Below, in pieces: positions 1-5,608 of a DNA stretch of 9,455 nucleotides. A model generated the notes under the pieces. That model was given only the letters and a program-made list of their open reading frames with translations, was not told the DNA's origin and ran no database searches. Position numbers and translations under genes: made by a program. Position 1 is the stretch's first letter. Each line of letters opens with the position of its first letter. Where the stretch lies: positions 1-9,455 of the forward strand of contig JAPUJD010000018.1 of NCBI GenBank assembly GCA_027296385.1. The letters run 5' to 3'. The stretch comes from Acidobacteriota bacterium (GTDB lineage: Bacteria; Acidobacteriota; Thermoanaerobaculia; Multivoradales; JAHEKO01).

Positions 1-25
1 ACCTTCCGAGAGGCCCCGTCCCTGC

Positions 26-60
26 GTTGTCATCTGTTGTGAGCAGTTGTCGTCAGTTGA
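26..60. repeat. Four phased GTTGT/GTTGA boxes, probable integrase arm-type sites
   Basis: GTTGT occurs at 26-30, 36-40 and 46-50, and GTTGA at 56-60, so the boxes are spaced by exactly 10 bp, about one helical turn. The first and third 10-mers agree at 8 of 10 positions. The array ends a few bases before the 3' part of a tRNA-Ser whose own 5' half is missing. Tyrosine integrases that use tRNA 3' ends often bind short direct repeats just inside the element, next to the core site. The position and phasing fit that role, but this is inference: no integrase gene is in the window. Confidence 0.5.
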
Positions 61-66
61 TGCTCC

Positions 67-129
67 CTGGTCTCGAAAACCAGCGAGCCTTCACGGGCGC
101 CGCGGGTTCGAATCCTGCCCCCTCCGCCA
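67..129 (+). pseudogene. 3' part of tRNA-Ser(CGA), 5' half missing; probable att site
   Basis: The anticodon stem is CTGGT (67-71) with ACCAG (79-83), and the loop CTCGAAA places anticodon CGA at 74-76. A long variable arm typical of tRNA-Ser follows (84-101). The T arm is GCGGG (102-106), loop TTCGAAT (107-113), CCTGC (114-118). The 3' acceptor strand is CCCCTCC (119-125), the discriminator is G126, and CCA is encoded at 127-129. An intact gene would need GGAGGGG plus a D arm upstream, and nothing like either is present in bases 1-66. Everything from the anticodon stem to CCA is clean, which is what a tRNA 3'-end duplication made by a site-specific integrase looks like. An anticodon-loop intron is unlikely because both strands of the anticodon stem are present here. 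Confidence 0.75.
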
Positions 130-145
130 AGCGGGCCTTATCTCA

Positions 146-2863
146 TCAGCGAGGCGGCCGAGCCAGCTCCTGCAGCTGTTCGAACCAGTTGAGCACCACC
201 TTGATCTCGGTTGCCACGCCCCAGGTTTTGTCCGGCGCGATCATCACGAACCCTTCGCCATCCGGGGACGGGTGGAAGTCGGGAGACCACCAGAGGCCGC
301 CGTACTGGCTCACCTCGAAGAGGGCCCTCGGGGTCTCGGCCCGAAACTCTGGTTCCGTTCTGATCCCCACTTCCATCATCCGGCCCTCGAATTCGTAGTA
401 GATCCTCCGACCGTCTGGTCCCCACCCGGCGAGAGCGAGGGTGTCTCCAGCAGACACCTGATGTCTTTCACCGCCTTCTGGGAACCGCTGGACGTAGATC
501 GCCCAATGCCCGGTCTCGTCGGAGGCGTAGGCGATCCAGTCACCATCGGGAGAGAGCACCCCGTGTAGCTCATTGGCCTCGGTCGTCAGGAACGGCCGCG
601 GCTCGGCTCCGCCGTCGTCGTCGAGGGACAGGTAGAAGATGTCTTTTGAGGAGCCCACCGCCCACTTCGTGAGAACCAATACCTTCCCGTCGGGCGTCCA
701 CGAAAGGGGCCACAGCCATTCGCCGGGCTGCTGGGCCTCGAGAAGAGGCTCGGGCAGGCTGCTCCCGTCCGCCTGCTGGCGAAAGATGCTCCAGCTTGAG
801 GGCGGCTCGCTGGTCTCGGCCGCAAAGACGACGCTCCGACCGTCCGGGTTCCACAGAGGGAGGCTCCGTCGGCCTTCGCCCGCCAGCCTCGTCGACAGTC
901 CGCTCGAGACATCCAGGATCCAGATACTCGACTCGCCGAACTCGGAGATCGTGACCGCGAGGCGCTGCCCATCGGGTGAGAAGCGAGCGTACTCATATCC
1001 TCTCGGGTCTCCCGCGACCACCTCGCTCCCTCCCTGGAAGTTGGTGTAGACGAGTCGACGTCGCGGTGCGTGCCCACCGGGGACGAATGCGACCGTTCCC
1101 GCGTCCGAGACGGCGAGGTGCAGCACACCACCCGGGTCCCAGAAGATCGGCTCGGGAATCGGAACCGACGGCCCCACTATTCTCCGGCTCTCGAGGTCGA
1201 AAGGAGCGACCTCGACGCGACCGCCCCGTCCGTAGATGAGGTGTCCCGAAGGCAGGTAGCGGGGGGCCGCAGCATTCTCGGTCACGACCCGGGTCTCCCC
1301 GGACGCGAGGTCGAGGACCTCGATCCGAGCTGACGCGGCCGTGAACCCGCCCCTCCAGGACGAATACAACACGGCTCCACCGTCCGGAAGAAACGTCGGC
1401 ATGGTAAAGGAGGTGGTCCCGTCCTCCAAGTCCGTCGGTATGAGCAGCTCGGGCTCCCCGCCCGCCTCCGAGACGGCCCACAACCCTGATCGGTCGCCCC
1501 GCGAGAAGACGATTCGCCCGTTCGGGCCCCATGTGGCTCCCCACGCGTTCGGTGCATCACATAGGACCTGCGGCACACCTCCGCTCAGCGCCACCTTCTT
1601 GATCTGGCCGGCGGAGTAGTCCCAGAAGCCTACCCAAGAACCGTCCGGTGAGAAGAACACAGAGCGCGCGTTCTCGGTCCCCGAGATCGGGGTGAGCTCG
1701 AACCGTTTCAGGGAGCGCTTGAACAGCATTCGCTTACCGTCTTGCGTCCCCACGAAAACCAGCCACTGACCGTCCGGTGAGAGGTCCACGCCCGGACGCA
1801 GACCATCCGCATCGATGGAGACTCCCGGCGGCATGCTCACCCCTACACGCACGGCGCCCGGTGGGGCGCCTGCCGGAGCTTCGAGAAGCCGCCAAGTGAT
1901 CCATGCGGCCACCAGGCCGACTCCGATCGCCGCCGGGAGCATCCACCAAGCAGTGCGCATCCGCTCCCAGAAGTTCGCGCTGGACGCGGCTCCTTCGACC
2001 ATCTCTTCATCCGGCTCGGATAGAGCCTCCTGCAGCTCGATCCGCGCGTCAGCGATAGCGTGTAGACGCTGCCGAAGATCCTTTTGCAGGCAACGGCGAA
2101 GGAGCTCGCGGATGCGCCACGGAGTCGCTTCGGGAAGCTCAGCCCATTCGATGTCCCGTTCGATGATGGCCGCCAGGATGTCGGCCACCGTGTCTCCAGA
2201 GAACGCTGGCCGGCCAACCAACATCTCGTAGAGGATCGCCCCGAAAGCCCAGATGTCCGCGCGCTGGTCGAGCACCTCGCCGCGGGCCTGCTCGGGGCTC
2301 ATGTAGGCCGCAGTGCCGAGAATCACTCCGGCACGGGTCATTTGGGCCGTCAAGGTCGGCGAGCGGGTGAGATCGGCATCGCTTACTTCTGGCTCCCGGG
2401 CCTTGGCGAGGCCGAAGTCGAGAACCTTGACGGTGCCGTCGGGAGTCACCATCACGTTGGCGGGCTTGAGGTCCCGATGGACAATGCTCTTCTGATGGGC
2501 TGCCTCGAGGGCTTCGGCGATCTGGAGAGCGATTGTGATCACATCGTCGACGGGAATCGCCCCACGGGCGATCCGCTCCGCCAGGGTCTTGCCTTCAACA
2601 AGCTCCATCACGAGGAAATGAGTACCTTCGATCTCCTCGACCTGGTGGATGCCGGCGATGTTGGCGTGGCTGAGCGACGCCAGAACCTGGGCCTCGCGCT
2701 CGAATCGTGCTAGCCGCTCCGGGTCTCGCGTAAAAGCTTCTGGTAGAACCTTGACCGCCACCTCGCGCCCGAGCTTTGTGTCCTCTGCCCGATACACCTC
2801 GCCCATGCCGCCTTCACCGAGCTTGTCGGTGACCTTGAAGTGCGCCAGTGTCCTACCGATCAA
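146..2863 (-). CDS. Transmembrane serine/threonine protein kinase with PD40/TolB-like beta-propeller
   Basis: This 905-aa Hanks-type kinase looks active. The glycine loop GEGGMGEVY is at residues 16-24, the ATP lysine of VAVK is K38, and the C-helix glutamate is about E57. The catalytic HRDLKPAN spans 129-136 with D131, DFG is 149-151, and the activation loop is rich in Thr/Ser (166-176). SPE is 189-191 and DIWAFG is 203-208. A hydrophobic segment at about 306-327 should cross the membrane. About eleven PDG-type blades follow (around 363, 407, 447, 493, 538, 630, 673, 723, 772, 816 and 867), forming a WD40/TolB-like propeller presumably outside the cytoplasm. The C-terminal VVLNWFE is typical of this family. 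The start is TTG: an in-frame TAG lies 15 bases upstream, GAGG precedes it closely, and the N-terminus MIGRTL..F matches relatives. The phosphorylation target and the sensed ligand are unknown. Confidence 0.93.
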   Translation of the reverse strand: MIGRTLAHFKVTDKLGEGGMGEVYRAEDTKLGREVAVKVLPEAFTRDPERLARFEREAQVLASLSHANIAGIHQVEEIEGTHFLVMELVEGKTLAERIARGAIPVDDVITIALQIAEALEAAHQKSIVHRDLKPANVMVTPDGTVKVLDFGLAKAREPEVSDADLTRSPTLTAQMTRAGVILGTAAYMSPEQARGEVLDQRADIWAFGAILYEMLVGRPAFSGDTVADILAAIIERDIEWAELPEATPWRIRELLRRCLQKDLRQRLHAIADARIELQEALSEPDEEMVEGAASSANFWERMRTAWWMLPAAIGVGLVAAWITWRLLEAPAGAPPGAVRVGVSMPPGVSIDADGLRPGVDLSPDGQWLVFVGTQDGKRMLFKRSLKRFELTPISGTENARSVFFSPDGSWVGFWDYSAGQIKKVALSGGVPQVLCDAPNAWGATWGPNGRIVFSRGDRSGLWAVSEAGGEPELLIPTDLEDGTTSFTMPTFLPDGGAVLYSSWRGGFTAASARIEVLDLASGETRVVTENAAAPRYLPSGHLIYGRGGRVEVAPFDLESRRIVGPSVPIPEPIFWDPGGVLHLAVSDAGTVAFVPGGHAPRRRLVYTNFQGGSEVVAGDPRGYEYARFSPDGQRLAVTISEFGESSIWILDVSSGLSTRLAGEGRRSLPLWNPDGRSVVFAAETSEPPSSWSIFRQQADGSSLPEPLLEAQQPGEWLWPLSWTPDGKVLVLTKWAVGSSKDIFYLSLDDDGGAEPRPFLTTEANELHGVLSPDGDWIAYASDETGHWAIYVQRFPEGGERHQVSAGDTLALAGWGPDGRRIYYEFEGRMMEVGIRTEPEFRAETPRALFEVSQYGGLWWSPDFHPSPDGEGFVMIAPDKTWGVATEIKVVLNWFEQLQELARPPR

Positions 2864-2955
2864 AGTCCTCGGATTCTATCTGTCGTGGTGCGTTCCTGGT
2901 CCGCTAGACCCAACTCCTCACCACTCTCACCACGCGCGCCAAACGGACGAACGAC

Positions 2956-3007
2956 GATCGAAACTACGACCAACGGCCTAGGAGGCCGGAACCCAAACAC
3001 TGAGTAA
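2956..3007 (-). pseudogene. Decayed tRNA-Gly-like relic
   Basis: On the minus strand this segment aligns without gaps to positions 8-59 of the intact tRNA-Gly at 3265-3339, with 39 of 52 bases identical, including an 11-base run GCCGTTGGTCG. The D stem (ACTC/GGGT) and anticodon stem (CGGC/GCCG) still pair, and the T-loop core TTCGAT is kept. The anticodon position reads CCT, one base from a Gly CCC anticodon. The T stem has lost most pairing. The flanks that would form the acceptor stem (3008-3014 and about 2943-2949) do not pair, and no CCA is encoded. It is best read as a dead paralogue of tRNA-Gly, perhaps of a CCC isoacceptor. A live tRNA-Arg(CCU) is not supported. Confidence 0.6.
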
Positions 3008-3020
3008 GTCTCTTTCCTTC

Positions 3021-3037
3021 AGTAGCTTGTAGCTACT
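3021..3037. repeat. Perfect 7-bp inverted repeat
   Basis: AGTAGCT (3021-3027), spacer TGT, and AGCTACT (3031-3037) form a perfect inverted repeat. It could fold as a tight RNA hairpin or bind a dimeric protein. No T-run follows on either strand, so an intrinsic terminator is not supported. It sits next to the tRNA relic, between tRNA-Gly and the kinase gene. Its function is unknown. Confidence 0.5.
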
Positions 3038-3264
3038 CCAATAACGCGGTGGTTCCCTACCCGGTTCCCTGGAAGTTCGGTCTTCGGCGAGAAAAGAGCG
3101 GCCGCTAGTGCCCGGTGGTCGGCACACCGGCTGGGCGATACAAGCTGCTGCCAGAAGAAGCCCGGCGTTTTCGAGCGTAGACCTGCGGGAAACACACCTC
3201 ACCCCAGGGAGCACTCTATTGTTGACTCCTGCTAGGTTCTCGCAGGGTTAGTTGAAAAAGGGAA

Positions 3265-3339
3265 TGGAGCGGGAGACGGGAATCGAACCCGCGACCAACG
3301 GCTTGGAAGGCCGAGACTCTACCACTGAGTTACTCCCGC
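3265..3339 (-). tRNA. tRNA-Gly(UCC)
   Basis: This 75-nt cloverleaf includes an encoded CCA (3265-3267). Acceptor GCGGGAG (3333-3339) pairs with CTCCCGC (3269-3275). The D arm is ACTC/GAGT with loop AGTGGTA. The anticodon loop CTTCCAA gives UCC, which reads GGA and GGG. The T loop is TTCGATT. The outermost anticodon-stem pair is a T-T mismatch. In the common Thr-Tyr-Gly-Thr-tuf cluster this tRNA directly follows tRNA-Tyr. Here it lies about 1.9 kb away, behind the peptidase gene. No convincing promoter lies just upstream, so it may depend on read-through from the peptidase or the tRNA-Thr promoter. Confidence 0.97.
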
Positions 3340-3350
3340 ATCCGACGGCG

Positions 3351-3360
3351 GACTCTACCA
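3351..3360 (-). repeat. 10-bp copy of the tRNA-Gly D-arm sequence
   Basis: The minus-strand sequence TGGTAGAGTC occurs here and again inside tRNA-Gly (3314-3323), 37 bp away. The preceding bases are also tRNA-like: CTGAA here against CTCAG in the tRNA. It may be the stump of a second tRNA copy, or a junction left by recombination between tRNA copies. A 10-bp match alone is modest evidence. Confidence 0.4.
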
Positions 3361-3361
3361 T

Positions 3362-3583
3362 TCAGCGGCAGGAACGGCCGCCCGGCACTGTGCTGGAGCC
3401 ACCGGCCAAGGTGCGTGATACCGTCGCCCGGCCTCGCCCCCCGGCATCGGTGTACACGTCGAAGCGTGGCGAGGTCACATCGGCTCGATCGACGGCTTCG
3501 AGCGCTTGCAAACCCTCTGCGATCCGCACCCTGAGCAGCTCGATCCGCTCGTCGGTGAGCAGGTCTCGAGCGTGAGCTCGGCC
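3362..3583 (-). pseudogene. Start-less open segment, possibly a ParD-type antitoxin tail
   Basis: A 73-codon open segment ends in TGA at 3362-3364 and reads upstream into the last codons of the peptidase gene, in another frame. It has no ATG, and only an internal GTG or rare codons could start it. Its central stretch, LLTDERIELLRVRIAEGLQ, is amphipathic. It loosely resembles the C-terminal helix of ParD/RHH antitoxins, which have LxxREARLxALRxxIxEGLxS. The ribbon-helix-helix N-terminus is absent, and no toxin gene follows. It could be a truncated gene remnant or simply coding-like high-GC sequence. I see this pattern by eye only. Confidence 0.2.
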
Positions 3584-5004
3584 TACCGCTCGGCATCCGG
3601 CTGTTCGGTGAGCCCGTGAGTGTCGATCAGATAGAGCAAGCTCGCCATGGCCGCCGTTCCCAGTTCCAGTTCTCGCCGGTTGACCTTGTCGAAGGTGTCG
3701 TTGTCGCTGTGGTGAAAGTCGAGATAGCGCTGGGTGTCCGTGCGGAGATCGAAGGTGGGTGTTCCGAGGAGTTCGTTCAGGACCCAGATCTCGGGTCCTC
3801 CACCGCCCTCGGCGACATAGTGGACGGTGTTGTCGGTATCGAAGTACTCGAGCCAGGATCTGACCCGCTCGACCATGGCGGGCGGCCCCTCGACGCCGAA
3901 GCCACGCGGGGTGAAAGCACCGGCGTCGGTCTCGATGGCGGCGTAGTGCTTCTCCCCCTTCTTCAACGCCTCTTCCGCATAGACCTGGCCGCCGCGAAAG
4001 GGCTGTCCGACCAGGTACTCTTCGTTGGCGAACATCACTACGCGAACGCTGCGTCGGAACTCGTAGCCCAGCTCTTGGAGAAGGTAAACCGCCTCGATCG
4101 ACTGCATTGAGCCTGAGCCGTTGTCCTGCGCGCCTTCACCCACGTCCCAGGCGTCGAAATGGGCTCCGATGGTGATGTATTCGTCCGGATGGACGCTGCC
4201 CTTGAGCTCACCGATCACATTGTGGGAGACCTGGTCCTCACGCTGCCGACAGTTCATAAGGATCGAAACCCGCAGCTGGGGAGATGCTGAGAGCAACAAT
4301 GAAAGACGGTTGGCGGCGCGCACACTGATGGCGGCGGCAGGAATCTGCCGCACGCCCTCCTCGTAGCGAAGCCCGCCGGTGTGTGGGTAGTCGTCGTCGA
4401 GGAATGAAAGTGAGCGGACGAGGACCGCTACTGCTCCGAACCGGCCCGCCATGGCGGCACCCGACACGCGTTGATCGGCAGCGCCCATATAGGCTTCGAA
4501 GTGCCTGACCCTCCCCTGGTCCAGGGCTCTGTTGAAGAAAACAATGCGGCCCTCGATTCCGGTCTCACCGAGAGCCTCCACCTGTTCGAGCGAGTCGACC
4601 TCGATGACCGGGGCCTCGAGACCCCCGACAGGCGTGCCGACAGAGCCGCCCAGAGCGAGAGCGCTCAAGGCTTCAGTCCGCCCATCGACGGCGACCTCCA
4701 CCACCATCGTGTCTCCCCTCTCCCAGTAGGGAACCATCACCTCCTGCAACCGCACCTCGAGCCCCCTCTCCTCCATCACTGTCTTGACCCAGCGATTGGC
4801 GGCCTCGGATTCCGGAGATCCACTCAGGCGATGGGGATATCGCAAGCACAGCTCGCGCAGGAGCTGATGAGTTCGCCCCTCAGCCAGCGCAGTGCGGAAG
4901 ATCTCGCTCACCATCTCCCGGTCGTCGGCGACCGCTCCGGCCGCAAGCGCGAAGAGACAGGCCAGGCACCAGGCTGCCGGTACGGCACCACTGCGTCTTT
5001 TCAT
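3583..5004 (-). CDS. Exported M28 family zinc metallopeptidase (carboxypeptidase Q-like)
   Basis: This 473-aa predicted secreted aminopeptidase/carboxypeptidase removes residues from peptide ends using two zinc ions. A signal peptide is clear: MKRR, a hydrophobic core at about 11-24, and a likely cleavage after AVA (24-26). A PA-like insert spans about 120-250. The catalytic M28 domain follows, with H282 and D284 (GAHFDAWD), bridging D294 (QDNGSG), the E328-E329 pair (NEEY), D360 (ETDAG) and a late HH at 431-432 (DFHHSDNDTFDKV). HFDAWDVGEGAQDNGSG closely resembles human plasma glutamate carboxypeptidase (CPQ). The open frame extends upstream through tRNA-Tyr. The start at 5004 is preferred because it yields the signal peptide and has a G-rich GGGGGGAAG about six bases ahead. 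The gene sits between tRNA-Tyr and tRNA-Gly. The substrate is unknown, though protein scavenging in the periplasm or outside the cell is likely. Confidence 0.92.
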   Translation of the reverse strand: MKRRSGAVPAAWCLACLFALAAGAVADDREMVSEIFRTALAEGRTHQLLRELCLRYPHRLSGSPESEAANRWVKTVMEERGLEVRLQEVMVPYWERGDTMVVEVAVDGRTEALSALALGGSVGTPVGGLEAPVIEVDSLEQVEALGETGIEGRIVFFNRALDQGRVRHFEAYMGAADQRVSGAAMAGRFGAVAVLVRSLSFLDDDYPHTGGLRYEEGVRQIPAAAISVRAANRLSLLLSASPQLRVSILMNCRQREDQVSHNVIGELKGSVHPDEYITIGAHFDAWDVGEGAQDNGSGSMQSIEAVYLLQELGYEFRRSVRVVMFANEEYLVGQPFRGGQVYAEEALKKGEKHYAAIETDAGAFTPRGFGVEGPPAMVERVRSWLEYFDTDNTVHYVAEGGGGPEIWVLNELLGTPTFDLRTDTQRYLDFHHSDNDTFDKVNRRELELGTAAMASLLYLIDTHGLTEQPDAER

Positions 5005-5280
5005 CTCGACTTCCCCCCTGGCAAGGACGGGCACCTTGGGCTCCCGATGGCGCGAGCGACCCAGAACAATCGGCGACCTCAGCATCACGTTCAGTGTACG
5101 TGAAGAGGACGCAGCACACATCTGAGCCCCCCGACAGACGACCCCGAAAAGCCTCATGAGGAAGTCTAGAAACAGAGCTTGATGTATGAACCTCGGCCCG
5201 CGATGAAGAATCTCACCCCGAATGCAGCGGCGAAGCCCGAGCTCCGACGCGACATCGGATGACACTATCGTCGAGAAGCA
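5005..5280. other. Spacer between tRNA-Tyr and the peptidase gene
   Basis: This 276-bp stretch holds the peptidase ribosome-binding region, the inverted repeat at 5085-5103, and a weak hairpin TCCGA/TCGGA (5243-5259) downstream of tRNA-Tyr without a T-run. The reading frame that continues through it from the peptidase has no family similarity that I recognise. It runs into tRNA-Tyr, so I treat it as non-coding. Confidence 0.5.
5085..5103 (-). promoter_or_regulatory. Inverted repeat over a possible peptidase promoter
   Basis: TCACGT (5085-5090) and ACGTGA (5098-5103) form a perfect 6-bp inverted repeat around a 7-bp spacer. On the minus strand TACACT (5093-5098) within it could be a -10 box, giving a transcript start about 80 bases ahead of the peptidase gene. 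No good -35 stands 16-18 bp upstream, which would suit an activated or weak promoter. The operator reading is inference. Confidence 0.3.
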
Positions 5281-5366
5281 TGGTGGAGGCGGATGGATTC
5301 GAACCACCGTAGGCTTACGCCGGCAGATTTACAGTCTGCTGCCTTTGTCCACTCGGCCACACCTCC
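5281..5366 (-). tRNA. tRNA-Tyr(GUA)
   Basis: This 86-nt class II tRNA has an encoded CCA (5281-5283). Acceptor GGAGGTG (5360-5366) pairs with CGCCTCC (5285-5291), with one T-G pair. The anticodon stem is GCAGA/TCTGC, and loop CTGTAAA gives GUA, which reads UAU and UAC. A long variable arm and T loop TTCGAAT are present. It follows tRNA-Thr after 37 bp and very probably shares its transcript. Confidence 0.98.
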
Positions 5367-5403
5367 GGGAACTCACGATTTCTCAAAGACTCCACTCGGG
5401 ATT

Positions 5404-5479
5404 TGGAGCCGGCACCCGGATTCGAACCGAGGACCTGCTGATTACAAGTCAGCTGCTCTAGCCCCTGAGCTATGCCGGC
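5404..5479 (-). tRNA. tRNA-Thr(UGU)
   Basis: This 76-nt cloverleaf has an encoded CCA (5404-5406). Acceptor GCCGGCA (5473-5479) pairs with TGCCGGC (5408-5414). The D stem is GCTC/GAGC. The anticodon stem is GCTGA/TCAGC, and loop CTTGTAA gives UGU, which reads ACA and related codons. The T loop is TTCGAAT. It is the first gene after the promoter at 5514-5542, and it occupies the same leading place as thrU in the E. coli tRNA-tufB operon. Confidence 0.98.
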
Positions 5480-5482
5480 CAA

Positions 5483-5507
5483 CCGCTCCGGGCCGCCGGC
5501 CGAGCGG
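5483..5507 (-). promoter_or_regulatory. Leader hairpin ahead of tRNA-Thr
   Basis: On the minus strand CCGCTC (5502-5507) pairs with GAGCGG (5483-5488) around an inner GGCC-GGC-GGCC stem. The promoter at 5514-5542 predicts transcription starting near 5507, so the transcript would open with this hairpin and reach tRNA-Thr three bases after it. It could protect the 5' end or present the RNase P site. It is deduced from pairing only. Confidence 0.45.
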
Positions 5508-5513
5508 TGGCAG

Positions 5514-5542
5514 AGTGTAGCGAGTCGTCCTGCCGCTCGCAA
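5514..5542 (-). promoter_or_regulatory. Sigma70-like promoter of the tRNA-Thr/Tyr operon
   Basis: On the minus strand the -35 is TTGCGA (5537-5542) and the -10 is TACACT (5514-5519), with an ideal 17-bp spacer. Each hexamer matches consensus at 4 of 6 positions. The distance to tRNA-Thr allows a leader of about 28 bases. The position just ahead of the tRNAs and downstream of rlmB makes sense for an independent stable-RNA promoter. Confidence 0.6.
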
Positions 5543-5556
5543 GGCGGTCTCCGCCT
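5542..5556 (-). terminator. Short hairpin after rlmB, weak terminator candidate
   Basis: AGGCGG and CCGCCT form a perfect 6-bp stem with an AGA loop on the minus strand, about 50 bases past the rlmB stop. Only two T residues follow, so intrinsic termination is doubtful. The stem abuts the -35 box of the tRNA promoter. Confidence 0.25.
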
Positions 5557-5608
5557 GCCCCCCTCCGGTGCCTGCCCGCACGGCCGGCCCAGAGCAACAG
5601 CCCTCACG

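Larger units (their letters stand above)
2864..3264. other. Intergenic spacer with tRNA relic and inverted repeats
   Basis: This 401-bp spacer between tRNA-Gly and the kinase gene has no convincing ORF. It contains a decayed tRNA-Gly-like sequence (2956-3007). It also has a perfect hairpin AGTAGCT-TGT-AGCTACT (3021-3037) and a second one, CCGGTG/CACCGG with a 7-nt loop (3112-3130). GGTTCCCT occurs twice, 12 bp apart (3051 and 3063). A weaker CCTGC/GCAGG hairpin lies at 3228-3246. A T-run directly after tRNA-Gly (minus strand, about 3255-3259) could help end its transcript. I see no good -35/-10 pair for the kinase. TAGAAT at 2873-2878 is a -10-like hexamer, but it is too close to the start codon and lacks a matching -35. 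Confidence 0.6.

Noticed and set aside
67..129. Group I intron splitting tRNA-Ser
   Set aside because: Both strands of the anticodon stem are in the 3' piece, so the break is not in the anticodon loop where such introns sit.
400..1800. Recurrent GACCGTCCGG-like words on the plus strand
   Set aside because: They are the antisense of repeated PDG codons in the kinase propeller blades, so protein repeats explain them.
2956..3007. Functional tRNA-Arg(CCU)
   Set aside because: The anticodon position reads CCT, but the acceptor stem and T stem do not pair, and the rest resembles tRNA-Gly.
2978..3214. Minus-strand 78-codon frame in the spacer
   Set aside because: It has a GTG start without a Shine-Dalgarno, no recognisable motif, and overlaps the tRNA relic and inverted repeats.
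3228..3246. CCTGC/GCAGG hairpin after tRNA-Gly as a terminator
   Set aside because: The stem is only 5 bp with a 9-nt loop, and no T-run follows it on the minus strand.
3252..3575. Plus-strand frame beginning near tRNA-Gly
   Set aside because: Its N-terminus is just the antisense of tRNA-Gly, a well-known false-protein pattern.
5005..5307. Upstream extension of the peptidase frame to 5307
   Set aside because: It runs through part of tRNA-Tyr and lacks family similarity. The start at 5004 yields a proper signal peptide.
5222..5520. Plus-strand frames over the tRNA-Thr/Tyr pair
   Set aside because: They are antisense translations of the two tRNAs (patterns such as RIRTEDL), not proteins.
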